DNA of 36,481 nucleotides from Metamycoplasma orale ATCC 23714 (GCF_000420105.1 NZ_ATUH01000011.1:1-36481); one strand, 5' to 3'. Positions 18,955 to 30,428 are shown, counted from the stretch's first letter. Notes: generated by a model not told the origin, from the letters alone. A program made the numbers and translations.

Positions 18955-19483
18955 AGTATTGCTCCTTAACAGATTTGGAAACCAATTCTATATACTCATC
19001 TTTATGTGTTGAAGCAGGAATTTTATTGTATTCATCTTCAAAAAATTCTAAAGTTGGGTTAATTTTTTTTCTTCATATATTACAATTTGTAGAACCTAAT
19101 AGTTCACAATTTTCAATAAATTTATCATATTCAGCTTTTCCAATAAATGAAGAAGCAAAATCTTTTCTATTTAATAATTTTAAAATTAGATTATTTGCAC
19201 CATCCTTAATTAATTGCATTTTAACTTCACCAATTGAAGGTTCAAAATTATCAACTTCTTTTAAAGCATATTTAATTATTTCATGAAAAGATGAGATGTA
19301 ATCATAATATAATTCTCTAATTTCATTGTTCTTGATTTTATCTAATTTCAATTGTTTCTTTTTCATTACTTTGCCTTTAACACCTTTTCAAACTATTCAG
19401 GCAACAAAGAATGATAATAGTAAACCTAAAATTACATAAATAATTATTTGTACTTTACCATTACCTGCATTAGTATTAGACAT
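18941..19483 (-). CDS. Membrane-anchored protein of unknown function upstream of pgsA
   Basis: A 180-residue protein. An N-terminal membrane helix (IIIYVILGLLLSFFVAWIVW, residues ~13-32) is followed by a Lys-rich stretch (KGVKGKVMKKKQLK) and a helical, soluble domain of about 135 residues. That domain has ELYYDYISSFHEIIKYAL, NLILKLLNRKDFASSFIGK and WRKKINPTLEFFEDEYNKIP. By the positive-inside rule the soluble domain should face the cytoplasm. I do not recognise the family. Two Trp residues near 29-32 and one near 137 are TGA codons. The start at 19483 is preceded by AGAGGT. The end overlaps the pgsA start by 14 bp, so the two are made together. Confidence 0.75.
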
Positions 19484-19567
19484 TAACTAGTACCTCTTTT
19501 CTTTATAACTTTATAATATATATTGTAGTTATATATTATATAAATAATATGTATATTATATATTAAT

Positions 19568-21085
19568 TTATTTTTTAATGAATACTATACTTTCAAATGG
19601 GCTTAATTTTTTAGGTATTTCTGTATAAATCTTATTGAAATATGAAGATTGAACTACTTGTAATTTATTTTTAATGAATAAAAGAGAATTATTTTTATTG
19701 GCTAAATTAATAACAAAAATAACTTGCATTTTTGGATCTACATGTTTGTCTAATGTAATTATAAAAATATTTTTATTCAAATTACTTTTAACTTTTATAT
19801 TAATAAAATCATAATCTTTGTTAAATCCTTCTAATTCAAAAAAACTATTCATATTTAATAAAAATTGTAATGGACTCATTTTATTGCTTAGTTCATTTTC
19901 AACATTATTTTTATCAGAATTAAGTGAATTTAACAACGGATATTCATATATTTTTTTATCGTTATCTCATTTTAAAACATTATTTGCATTGTCTGAACTC
20001 AACATTCTTTTTGCCTTAGAATATTTATCAAAGGGTATTTTTTTACTTTCATAAAATCTTTTTTCTTCATTTGCTCTATTTATATTATTTTCATCTCAGC
20101 TTTTAATATCTATATTATTTAACATGCCTAATTCATCACCATAGTATAGACCAAAAGAGCTTTTAGAAGCTAAGTTTAGTAAAAGCAAGGTTTTGGCCGC
20201 TTCTCAATTATAAGCCTGCTCATTTCCTCAAAGAGAATTAATTCTTGCACACAAAGAAGAACCTAAAGACATTATAAAAAATGGGCTTTGTGATAAAAAC
20301 TTATATTGTGATAAAAATTTAGCATAATTAAAGTTAGGAATTTTAGCATATGGTAAATCTAAATTTATACCATTTAATGCAAAATGATTTACATATAAAT
20401 AATCAGCGCATTTGCCTTTTTTATATTGCTTAAATATTTGGCTATAAACTCTTTTATTATATTTTGATGATTTAAGTATAACTAGAGCATTAGGATTAAT
20501 TCTTTTAATCATCTTATATAAATCTTCCAAACGTTGTAAATTCTTATTAATATTTTTAGAACCAAAAAGTAGATACTCAAAATTTACTAAAGTAAAGCAT
20601 TGTACATTACATTCATTGTAGAAATTAATAATTTTGTCAAAATATAAAATAAAATTAGCTAAATCAACAATGTTATTATTGGGATCTATATTATTTAAAA
20701 TATATTTGCTTTCAAGCATGTTGAAATTTATTTGTGTGGTTTTATCATTTGTCATTGATGAATATAAAGACATTAAATTTTTTCAATTTAGAAATGTTTT
20801 CTTTAATTTTTTTAGATCTATTATAGGAGAAATAAAAATTTTTTCTTTCTTAAAATTATTAACCAAATTTATAAAATCACTTAATGAACCATTTTTATCA
20901 TTAACTATTTTGATATCTGTAACATTTTCGTAATCCTTTAAAATATCTTTAACAAAGATAACATTAGTATTTAGCAATTTAAAATAATTAAGTTTTGCTT
21001 GCATACTTTTAAAATTGCCTTGTTTTTGGTTTTGTTCAACATTAAAAGTTGAAACATTTAATTCATATGTAAAGAGTCTTTTCAT
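19568..21085 (-). CDS. GH13 (alpha-amylase family) relative lacking catalytic residues
   Basis: A 505-residue protein built like an alpha-glucosidase/amylase. SMQAKLNYFKLLNTNVIFV corresponds to the first barrel strand, DFINLVNNFKKEKIFISP to the second, and AAKTLLLLNLASKSSFGLYYGDELGML to the late-barrel YYGEEIGM block; a beta-rich C-terminal domain follows. The three acids of GH13 are not where they should be. The GFRxDV strand reads CFTLVNF (about 163-169), the Glu strand reads ALVILKSS (about 200-207) and the NHD region reads LGSSLCAR (about 274-281). It is intact as a reading frame, so it may be a binding or structural protein rather than a hydrolase. It has no signal peptide. It starts 15 bp after holA, following GGGAGA, and is probably co-transcribed with it. 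Confidence 0.75.
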
Positions 21086-21100
21086 TTTGTCTCCCGTTTA

Positions 21101-22069
21101 TTAATTTATTAAATCTAATATAAATGTTTTAATTGCTAGCGTTTCATCAATTAAACCATTTTTTATATCAATATCAATTTGTGATAATGTTAAAATTAAA
21201 TTTTCTATTTTTTCAGCACCTTTTTTTAATACAAAATCTTTTATTAATTTAACACGATATTCATGAATTCCTAATACTTTAGCAATATCACCATCAGATG
21301 AATATTTTTTTCTTAGTAATATAAAATAATGACTATCATATAAAATTGTTGCAATTTGATTTATTATTTGCGAACCATTAACACCAAAATTTAATTGTTC
21401 TCTAAATTTTTGTAAAATCTCAATAATATTATTATACTTAATTAAAGAATTAGAAAATGATCAGTCTAAATTATCAGATATTGTTAAATTGTTTTCTGAA
21501 ACCATTGCTGTTGTAATATTTTTGCTAAGTAAAAATAATTTATCAATTTCGTTATTAATTAATGCTAAATCATTAGGAAATGCAGATATTAAACCAATAC
21601 AAGCACTAGCTTCAATAGTTCCACCTTTATCATGAACTAATTTATTAATATAAGGAAAAAGCTCATGATCATTAATTTTATTGGCTTCAATAATTTTTGC
21701 ATTATCTTCAACAAATTTATATATTTTTGAAGGAGAAAAATTCTTATCATACTTTTCAATATATTGGGTAAAAATTATTTCTATATCTTCATCTAAATGT
21801 TTTAATAAATACAAAATTTCATTGCATGCAGATTCTGAAACTTTTGCTTTTGAATTCAAAAAATCAATATTTTGAAAAATAATTAATTTTTTAGAATAGA
21901 ACATATCAATATTTGATAAAGCATCTATTATTTCTTCAAAGTTAGCATTCAAATAAAAATTTATAACTTTTAATTGCTTTTTATTTACTTGTTTATTAAT
22001 TATCTTTTCTTTTATATCTTCTAAATTTTGATTTATAAAAAAATTTTCATCGCCTTTAATTAAATACAT
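21101..22069 (-). CDS. holA: DNA polymerase III delta subunit
   Basis: Opens the sliding clamp as part of the clamp loader. The 322-residue product begins MYLIKGDENFFINQNLEDIK, the typical HolA start (Y-I-G-E-x-x-F). It continues with SNIDMFYSKKLIIFQNIDFL, EDIEIIFTQYIEKYDK, ALINNEIDKLFLL (the ..NEIEKL.. block) and a helical C-terminal collar domain with LRKKYSSDGDIAKVLGIHEYRVK. A TGA Trp at about residue 203 interrupts the frame under the standard code. There is no ribosome site before the ATG; instead TATAAT ends 6 bp upstream, so the message is probably leaderless. Confidence 0.88.
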
Positions 22070-22075
22070 AACTTA

Positions 22076-22081
22076 ATTATA
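22076..22081 (-). promoter_or_regulatory. -10 box placing the start site at the holA ATG
   Basis: TATAAT on the minus strand, then TAAGTT, then ATG. A start site 7 bases after the box would be the A of the start codon, giving a leaderless message. No Shine-Dalgarno sequence is present. Confidence 0.5.
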
Positions 22082-22155
22082 TATTTTATATTTTTCATTT
22101 AAAATAAAAATTTAAAAATGTATACTTAAATATAAACAAATTAAATGATAATTAA

Positions 22156-22196
22156 AAAAAATGCAAAAACAGTTTTTGGGTATTTTGCATTTTTTT
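22156..22196 (-). terminator. Terminator after the LRR lipoprotein gene
   Basis: Stem AAAAAATGCAAAA / TTTTGCATTTTTT (13 bp, perfect), loop of about 14 bases, 23 bp after the stop of the minus-strand LRR gene and before holA. It can work on either strand. Confidence 0.7.
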
Positions 22197-22218
22197 AATT
22201 AATCTTAATGTTTATTAA

Positions 22219-23388
22219 TTAGATGTATAAAACTTTACCAATTTCTGAATAATGAGTTTTTCCATCTACTGATCCTTCAAAGAGATCTCAATTTGCATTA
22301 AAGCCTGCTTTTGAAGTTGGATCAGTATGACCTTTAATCTTAATTGTTAATTGAACATCACTTAATTGTGAATATGAATTACTAAATAATTTTTGACCTA
22401 AAGTTTTAATAGAACTTGGAAGAATAATTTCAGTTAATGAAAGACAATCAGAAAATGCTTCATCTTCAATTGTTTCAAGACCTTCATTTAGAGTTACACT
22501 TGTAAGTTCACCACAATATACAAATGCTTCTTTTGCTATTTTTTTAACTGTGCTTGGTAAAACTATTGATTTAATAGCTGTTCTAGTAAATACATATTCT
22601 CCAATAGTTTCTAAACCTTCTTGTAAAGTAACGGTTGTAAGGAACATACTATTTGCAAATGCACCGGCTTCAAGAGTCTTAACTGATTTAGGAACTATAA
22701 TTTTTTTAATTCCAGTTTCACTAAATGCATTTTTGCCAATGGTTTCAAGACCTTCATTTAAGGTTACTTTTTCAAGATTTGAACAGCCGTAAAATGCACC
22801 TTCTTCAATTTCCTTAACTGAAGCAGGAAGTATTAATTCAGTAATTGTTGAATTTGAAAATGCATTTTTTCCAATTACTTCAATGTCAGTTGGAAGAGTT
22901 GATATATCTTTAACAATGATTATTTTCTTATTAACTTTGTCAATTAAGTTTCCTTTTTCATCAAATGTAAAGTATTTGTTTTTTGGATTAATTACAACAT
23001 TGGTTGGATTAATATCTTCAAAGTTTAATAATCCTGTAAGAAAATCAGCTTCTAATTTTTCAAGAGTTTCAGAAATGAAAAGTTTCTTTCCGCTTGCTAA
23101 TTTAATTCCTGTAAAAGCTTCTTCATCAATAGATGTAACTTTTTTATTTTTGTATAAACTTGGTAATAAAATATCTTTGTCTTCTAAACCTTCAATATTG
23201 TATTTTTTAATGGAATAAGAATCTGTATCGGCATGAAACTCAAATTCATAAGCTTTTAAATTTTCTTCAGTGTTATTTGGTTCTGGTTTTACAGGTTCTG
23301 CAGGTTTTGTTGTAGTACATTTAGCAGCTATAGTTAAAGGTATTAATGGAGTGATTACTAATAATCACGCAAAATTTATTTTTTTCAT
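22219..23388 (-). CDS. BspA-type leucine-rich-repeat lipoprotein
   Basis: A 389-residue predicted surface lipoprotein. The signal ends IPLTIAAKC; an AAKC lipobox is common in mycoplasmas of this group. A Pro/Glu/Asn linker follows, then a region with SIDEEAFTGIKL and NPKNKYFTF, and then tandem LRR_5 (BspA-type) repeats. Their pattern is ..LPASVKEIEEGAFYGCSNLEKVTLNEGLETIGKNAF.., with blocks beginning TLNEGLETI or TLQEGLETI at least three times. Such repeats bind host or bacterial proteins in other species; the ligand here is unknown. The last ~40 residues leave the repeat pattern. TGA codes for Trp near residues 8 and 367. It stands alone, between its own terminator and the fusA terminator, with a promoter and palindrome described separately. 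Confidence 0.88.
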
Positions 23389-23424
23389 TTTGTCTTCTTT
23401 CATAAATAGTAAATTTGTTTGCTA

Positions 23425-23445
23425 TTAATTAACTTAGTTAATTAA
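23425..23445. promoter_or_regulatory. Operator-like perfect palindrome at the LRR gene start site
   Basis: TTAATTAAC-TTA-GTTAATTAA, 9-bp arms, perfect. It covers about +1 to +21 relative to the start site predicted from the -10 box at 23453-23458. This is a typical place for a repressor to bind. No regulator gene is adjacent. Confidence 0.5.
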
Positions 23446-23452
23446 CATATAT

Positions 23453-23461
23453 ATTATACCA
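23453..23461 (-). promoter_or_regulatory. Extended -10 promoter of the LRR lipoprotein gene
   Basis: TG-G-TATAAT on the minus strand, about 65 bp upstream of the start codon. No clear -35, as expected for an extended -10. Confidence 0.6.
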
Positions 23462-23525
23462 TGTTTGTGCTTTAAAATAATTTTGGCGTGGTTACTGAAA
23501 AAAATTAAGCAAGTAAAATAAATAA

Positions 23526-23556
23526 AAATACAAGGTTAATTATTGCCTTGTATTTT
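23526..23556 (-). terminator. Terminator of the str operon (after fusA)
   Basis: AAAATACAAGG / CCTTGTATTTT, perfect 11-bp stem with a 9-base loop, followed on the minus strand by T-rich sequence; 28 bp after the fusA stop. Confidence 0.8.
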
Positions 23557-23583
23557 AGTTTTTATAATAGTTAATTGCTTATA

Positions 23584-25677
23584 TTAATCTTCATCAGCTG
23601 CAACTTTTCCACCACGTTTTTTAATTATTTCTTCAGCTAAGTTTCTTGGAAGTTTTTCGTAGTGATCAAATCACATTTGGTAAGTACCACGTCCAGTAGT
23701 CATTGAACGAAGTTCAGTTGCATATCCGAACATTTCTGAAAGAGGAATATATGATTTAATAACATGCGCTCCATCATTTCTAGTTTCGTTATCTCTAACT
23801 TGTCCACGTCTTCTTGAAATATCACCCATAACATCCCCAAAGAAATCTTCAGGAACGACAACAGCAACATCCATAATAGGTTCTAATAAAACTGTTCCTA
23901 ATACTTCTCTACCTTTGGTAAGAGATTTAGAAGCCGCAATTTTATATGCTAGTTCTGATGAGTCGACTTCATGGTATGATCCATCAAATAATGTTGCTTT
24001 AACGTCAATCATAGGATATCCAGCCAAAATACCAATTTGCATTTTTTCTCTAAGTCCTTTTTCAATTGACTTAATATATTCCTTAGGAATTTTACCACCA
24101 ACAATTTTGTCGACAAATTCAAATCCTTTGTCTGGGTTTGGTTCATATTTGATTCATACGTGACCATATTGACCTTTACCACCAGATTGTTTCTTATGCA
24201 TACCTTCAATATCGGCAGATTTAGTAATAGTTTCACGGTATGAAACTTGAGGTGCACCAACATTAACCGCAACATTAAATTCTCTTTTGAGACGGTCACA
24301 AATAATATCAAGGTGTAATTCTCCCATACCTGCAATAATAGTTTGTCCTGTTTCTTCATCTGTTCAGTATTTAAATGTAGGGTCTTCAGCTGCTAATTTT
24401 TGTAAAGCAATAGAAAGCTTTTCACTTGCATCTTTTGAAGCAGGTTCAAGCGCTTGATTAATAACAGGTTCTGGGAAAACCATGTTTTCCAAAACAACAT
24501 CCTTATGTTTTTCATCAATTAATGTATCCCCAGTAGTAGTTGCTTTAAGTCCAACAGCAGCAGCGATGTCTCCTGTTCTAACTTCATCAATATCAGTTCT
24601 TGAGTTAGCATGCATTAAAATAATTCTACCAATTCTTTCACGCTCACCTTTAGTTGAATTATATACATATGAACCTTTTGTTAAAATACCTGAATAAACT
24701 CTAAAGTAAGTTAGGTTACCAACATATGGGTCGTTCATAACTTTAAAGGCAAGTGATGAAAAATATTCATCATCACTAGCAGGTATTGAAATTTCTTTTT
24801 CGCCTTGGTATGCCTTCATTGGAGGTATATCAACAGGAGAAGGTAAATAATCAACAACTGCATTTAACATTAATTTAACACATTTATTTTTAAAGCTTGT
24901 TCCACAAACAACTGGGAAATATTGAGCACTTAAAGTAGCTTTTCTAATTGCTCTTTTTAAAATAGGAGCAGAAACTTCTTTTTCTTCTAAAATTAAGTTC
25001 ATAACTTCTTCATCATAATCAGCAACTGATTCTGCTAAAGATGCTCTTAATAAGATAGCTTCTTCTTTTAAATGAGAAGGTATTTCAATAACTTTGTAAT
25101 TTTCATCAACTTGACCATCAAATTCATATGCTTTCATTTCAACTAAGTCGATAGCACCTTTGAATTGTGATTCTTCGCCAATGTTTAATTGAATTGGATG
25201 TGCATTAGCACCTAATAATTTTCTAAGTGATTCTACAGATGCTTTAAAGTTAGCACCGGCTTTATCCATTTTGTTTACATAAACAATTCTTGGAACCTTA
25301 TAGTTTGTTGCTTGTCTTCAAACAGTTTCTGTTTGAGGTTCAACGCCTGATTGAGCATCAAGTACTGCAACAGCACCATCTAGTACACGAAGTGATCTTT
25401 CAACTTCAACAGTAAAGTCAACGTGACCTGGGGTGTCGATAATATTAATTCTTTTACCATTTCAGTATGCTGTAGTTGCAGCAGAAGTAATAGTAATACC
25501 TCTTTCTTGTTCTTGAACCATTCAGTCCATTTGGCTAGCACCTTCATGTGTTTCACCAATTTTATGTATTTTACCAGTGTGGTATAAAATACGTTCAGTG
25601 GTTGTAGTTTTTCCGGCATCAATATGAGCCATAATTCCTATATTTCTATAGTCTTCAATTTTATATTCTCTTGCCAT
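23584..25677 (-). CDS. fusA: Elongation factor G
   Basis: GTPase that moves tRNAs and mRNA through the ribosome. The 697-residue product has the full set of GTPase motifs: [15 protein letters not shown] (P loop), RGITITSAA (switch I), DTPGHVDF (G3) and VNKMDKAGA (G4). Domains II to V follow, including GMGELHLDI-like [16 protein letters not shown] and the C-terminal [25 protein letters not shown] block. Four Trp residues are TGA codons (for example in [12 protein letters not shown] and VWRQAT). The ATG at 25677 begins [20 protein letters not shown], the usual start. It is the third gene of rpsL-rpsG-fusA, 9 bp after rpsG. tuf does not follow it; an LRR lipoprotein gene does. Confidence 0.97.
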
Positions 25678-25686
25678 AATCTAAAC

Positions 25687-26157
<471 letters not shown>

Positions 26158-26185
26158 AATTTTTTCTCCTTATATTTAACTTTTA

Positions 26186-26602
26186 TTAGTTAGCCTTAGG
26201 TTTTTTTGTTCCATAAATAGAACGACCTTGTTTACGTTTTTCAACGCCGGCTGCATCTTGAGTTCCACGAACTATTGTATATCTAACTCCGGGCAAGTCT
26301 TTAACTTTACCGCCTCTAATTAATACTACTGAGTGTTCTTGTAGATTATGTCCCTCTCCTGGGATATAAGCTGTAACTTCTTGTCCATTTGATAATCTAA
26401 CACGGGCATATTTTCTAATAGCTGAGTTAGGTTTTTTAGGGGTCATTGTACCAACACGAGTACATACTCCACGTTTAAATGGACTAGGAATTTTTGTTTC
26501 TTTTTTATGCAAAGTATTGAACATTGTACCTAAAGCAACAACTCTAGATTTTGCTTTTTTTGGTGTACGTCCTTTACTTACTAATTGACTAATTGTAGGC
26601 AT
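26186..26602 (-). CDS. rpsL: Ribosomal protein uS12
   Basis: Part of the decoding centre of the 30S subunit. The 138-residue product begins [12 protein letters not shown] and contains [70 protein letters not shown]. Lys in TPKKPNSA and Lys in GGKVKDLPG are the residues whose change gives streptomycin resistance in other bacteria; both are the usual form here. First gene of rpsL-rpsG-fusA. Its promoter is about 110 bp upstream. Confidence 0.97.
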   Translation of the reverse strand: MPTISQLVSKGRTPKKAKSRVVALGTMFNTLHKKETKIPSPFKRGVCTRVGTMTPKKPNSAIRKYARVRLSNGQEVTAYIPGEGHNLQEHSVVLIRGGKVKDLPGVRYTIVRGTQDAAGVEKRKQGRSIYGTKKPKAN

Positions 26603-26711
26603 TTAATAAATTCCTTTCCTAATTTTTTATTGTATATTTGCATATATTTAAAGATATTTAATTAATATTTTTTATATAGTTAATAAATAAATTTATAAAA
26701 AATACTTTAGT

Positions 26712-26717
26712 ATTATA
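26712..26717 (-). promoter_or_regulatory. -10 box of the str operon promoter
   Basis: TATAAT on the minus strand, preceded by a short GC-richer patch (ACACCGGCTAAG). AATACTTTAGTATT, a small perfect palindrome (26701-26714), overlaps the start site region. The leader to rpsL is about 100 nt and AT-rich; it shows no clear S7- or S12-binding mimic. Confidence 0.45.
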
Positions 26718-26773
26718 CAACAACTTAGCCGGTGTTGCATAAAATTTTTTATTTTTTTATTTAAATTAAAAAA

Positions 26774-26791
26774 TCGCATTTTTTAATGCGA
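26774..26791 (-). terminator. Terminator after the helicase-nuclease gene
   Basis: TCGCATT-TTTT-AATGCGA stem of 7 bp; on the minus strand it is followed directly by a run of six T. It begins 17 bp past the stop. Confidence 0.75.
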
Positions 26792-26807
26792 CTTTAAAAT
26801 AATATAA

Positions 26808-29800
26808 CTAAATAAATGCACAAACTACAGCAATAGTAATAATAGCCCAAATTGCTAATATTAATGCTAAACCAGCTATATAATAAGGAAATAGTTTTTT
26901 CTTGTTTATAGGTTTATCATTTTCTTCATTTGGTTTATTTTCTTTATCTATGCTAGTTTCTTTACTATCATTAATTGAAACAATAGAATCTACAATTTCT
27001 TTATCTTCTTCTTTTAGAACTTCAGAATCTTCATTTTGATTTTTAATATTCTTTGTTTCAACAAAATCATCTTGAGAATTATTTATATTTTCAAAAGTAG
27101 TTTCAGAAGGCTTAACAAAAATTTCTTCAGATTTATTTTGTGCTACTTTTGGTTCTTCAAATTGTTCTTTAACTATTATTGTAGTTGTAGGTCTTGCATA
27201 GTTTATTTCAACAACTTCATTAGTTTTACTTGATATAGGAGTAATTTGAGGTTCTTTAATATATACTAGCTCTACTTGTTCTTTTTTAGGTTTTAAAATT
27301 GGTTGATCAATTGTTATAGTTCTATCACTTATTATTACTTTTGGTTCAGATGGCTCAGATTTTGTAACTATTGCAATAGGCTTTTCTACAACAACAATTG
27401 GTAAAGGCTTTTCTTTAACTTTCTCAAGTTGAACATTTTTATCATTATTAGTTTCAATATTAGCAGTGTTAGTGTTTTCTAAATTAGCTAAAAGCGTAGT
27501 ATTAGTAATAACTTCATCATTTTTAAGAAATGCAAGTGGTTTAAACTCATTCTTATCAAATGTTTCGGGATCTAATTTAGGATTATAAATAGCGGGTTCA
27601 GAATTATCAAATTCAATTAAATTGAATTTATAATTATTAAAAATATAATCTAATAACGGAATATTCTTAGTTTCTTTTTTAAGAACTTCATAAATAATTC
27701 TAGTTTTTATATTAGAGGTATAGTTATTTTCATATTCAGCAGCTTCTGCATTAATTTCATTAGCAATTCTTTTATCTAATTTAGTAGCAACTAATTTTTT
27801 CAATAATTTATCTTCAATGTTAGTAGAATTAGACATAAGTTTTGAAAAGCTACAATATGATATGTTTTGCATTCCAAGTCCATAATATCTATTTACTTCT
27901 TTAAGCAAGGAAATATGTGTTGCAATATTTTGAAATACAAAGAATTGAGCTTTATTGAAAATATTTTTAATTCTTTCATTTCATTCAGTAATAAATAATC
28001 TTTGATTTTGAATATTTTCTTTTGAAATTTTATATAAGCCCAAAACTCTTGAAGCATTAAATTCACATTCTCTTGGCGGTCTAATAAATGTATGATATTC
28101 ATCTAAAATAGTTTGTCCATTAGTTAAAATAATAGAAAGTTGAACAACACTATATCTTTTTTGCTTACGGTTATCACAATATTCCATATTTAAAATTGCA
28201 TATGGATTGCATAAGTTTGAAGTTATATTTATTTGATGGTTTTCAATAAATTCTTTTGTATTTTTATTTAACATTTTAGTATTAATAAAATCATTTACTA
28301 ATTCATTTAAAACTTTTTCTGCAAAATATTCATAGTTATTATAATCCATAAGAAATTCTTGACCAGTTTTAACATTTAAAACTTTATATTTATAATTGAG
28401 AAGTTTTTTATCAATTAAAGTATTTTTATTGTTTTCAATCTCATTTTCAATCATAAATTTATACATTAAAACTTGTAGCAAGTGTTTTGGTTTAAGATCA
28501 TTAACATATTTAAATTCTCAAACAGTTTTATTTTCATGATCTATAAAATCAACACGACCGCTTAAATTACATTGTTTAGTTTTTGATAAATATCACTTAG
28601 TACTTAGTTCTTTTTCAATTTCAAAGTTATTAGTTGAAATATTTTTATCTTTTAAGATTTTAATAATTGAATTATGGATATCATTAGTATATCATTCAAA
28701 ATAAGATAATCTAAGTTCACTATTTCTTTGACTATTAATTAATTTTTTATAAAAATTAAACATTTTTTCTGCAGCATTTTCTTTTTTATCAAATTGTTTA
28801 TAAAGTTCATTAGGATTACTAAAAATTGATTCAATGAAATTACCAATTAAACTATTAGCAGACATTTCTTGAACATTAAAAATTTCAAGTAATTCTGTTG
28901 GCAATTGGACATCTATATTATCTAAAAAAGCGTTTTCATTTTTAGAACTGCTTTGTTTTTCTCTTAAGACGATTTTTTTGTTTTTATCAAAAATTGATTC
29001 TGAAAAATTATTATTTTTTAATAATTCAGTTACACAATAATTATCATTGTTTTTCTTAAGGTCATCTTTAATGTTAGATAATTTGTTATTGCTTAAAAAA
29101 GTTTCTTTAATAACTTTTTCATTGCCAATATATTCAAATTCATTATATGTACTTAAAAAAGAATCTTTAAAAATTGAACAAATTTTATTGGTATATTTTT
29201 GACAAACAATTGTTCTTTCATATGCTCTTGTTAAAACAACATAAATTTGGTTATTAATAAATTCATTTTTTAATTTATTTGATTTTGCTTCAAAAAGACG
29301 ATTATCAAAATCCATAACAAAGATAATATCTTTATTAATTCCTTTTATCGTATAATTATTAAATATTTCAACATTTTTCAAATTGTATTTTTTTATAAAT
29401 TGATAATATTTTTCATAAATTTGATTTGATTTATCATATAAATCGCTAAATAATACAATACCTATTTTCTTTTCTTTATTTTGAAAATCACTAATGGTAC
29501 TCAACATTTTGTTAAATAAAAGGTTTTCATTTTCATATATTCAATAATCAAAAAATCCTTTAATGTAACCTTCATCACAAATAATTTTTTCATTAACTTT
29601 TTCTAAAAGATTTGTGTTTTCGTTAATAAATTCCCCAACTTTTCTAGGCAATTTTTTAGTCACAGTAAAATTAACTGTTTCAAATTTTTCCATTACAGGT
29701 TTATTTCTAAAGTTAATTATTTTATCTGCATACATCAAATAACGATAGTCAGAAGCATTGTACTCGTCAAAGGCAAATATAGTTTGATTTTTATCACCGA

Positions 29801-30314
29801 TTAGGCAAACATTAAAATCATTATTTTCACATGTTTTTTTATTGTTTTCTAAAATAATTTTAATACTATCAAACATAGTATCGTTTATATCTTGAAATTC
29901 ATCGATAATTATTAAATCGTAGCATAACTTGTTTTTATTAAAATTAGTTTCAGCTAGAAACTCATTAGTTTTGTTTAAATCATTATTACCCGGGAATTTA
30001 TTATCAGATAAATAATGCATAAAACCATAAATAGTGTATACATCAACACTATTATTTTTATTTAAATCAAAAGACTCAATATTATTTTTAATATTTTGAT
30101 TTATTGCATGATTAAAGGTCAAGATTAAAACTTTTTTGTTTGATAATTTGGCTTTATTTTTAAAGTTTTCTAAAATGTAAAAAATAGAATATGTTTTACC
30201 TGAATTAGGAAAACCATTTACTATTACATTTTTTTTATTTGAAATTAAATCAACAACTCTTTGTTGTTCGATTGAAATTTTTGGTAAATTTAAAGTATTT
30301 TGTATTTTTTTCAT
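26808..30314 (-). CDS. Tail-anchored SF1 helicase / RecB-type nuclease / DnaQ-like fusion protein
   Basis: One uninterrupted 1168-residue frame with TGA as Trp. Residues ~1-380 form a UvrD-like SF1 helicase: Q motif EQQR, Walker A GFPNSGKT (34-41), Walker B LIIIDEFQD (138-139), GDKNQTIF (173-180), KGINKDIIFVMDF (~324) and motif VI VVLTRAYERT (~359-368). Residues ~560-620 form a PD-(D/E)xK nuclease of RecB type: GRVDFID (Asp589), VWEFK (Glu600, Lys602) and QVLMY (Gln614, Tyr618). Residues ~705-830 resemble a DnaQ-fold exonuclease (AILNMEY, RYSVVQLSIIL, FIRPP, FQNIATHISLL) with most metal ligands lost. A Pro/Glu/Lys-rich linker (~900-1135) leads to one C-terminal membrane helix (1141-1168). There is no signal peptide, so the enzyme part should be cytoplasmic and tethered. 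The ATG at 30314 is chosen because it lies after the arcA terminator; the upstream in-frame ATG is before it. Confidence 0.82.
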
Positions 30315-30326
30315 AATGCATGTAAA

Positions 30327-30332
30327 ATTATA
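30327..30332 (-). promoter_or_regulatory. -10 box of the helicase-nuclease gene
   Basis: TATAAT on the minus strand, 12 bp before the ATG at 30314. The predicted start site leaves a leader of only about 5 nt and no ribosome site, so the message is nearly leaderless. Confidence 0.45.
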
Positions 30333-30361
30333 TACTATTTTTCTTTTTATTATATAAAAAG

Positions 30362-30391
30362 AAAAGACGCTCATTTTAAAGAGCATCTTTT
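30362..30391 (-). terminator. Terminator after arcA
   Basis: AAAAGACGCTC / GAGCATCTTTT, one mismatch in an 11-bp stem, 38 bp after the arcA stop. On the minus strand the T run partly falls within the stem. Confidence 0.7.
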
Positions 30392-30428
30392 TTTGCTTAT
30401 ATATTAAATTTGAAAATTTAATAAGTTA

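Noticed and set aside
25380-25622. Open frame of 80 codons on the same strand as fusA
   Set aside because: It is an out-of-frame reading of the fusA GTPase domain, rich in Leu/Lys as expected, with no ribosome site.
30315-30386. Upstream ATG giving the helicase 24 extra residues
   Set aside because: It lies within the arcA terminator hairpin and upstream of the TATAAT box, so a transcript starting there would not contain it.
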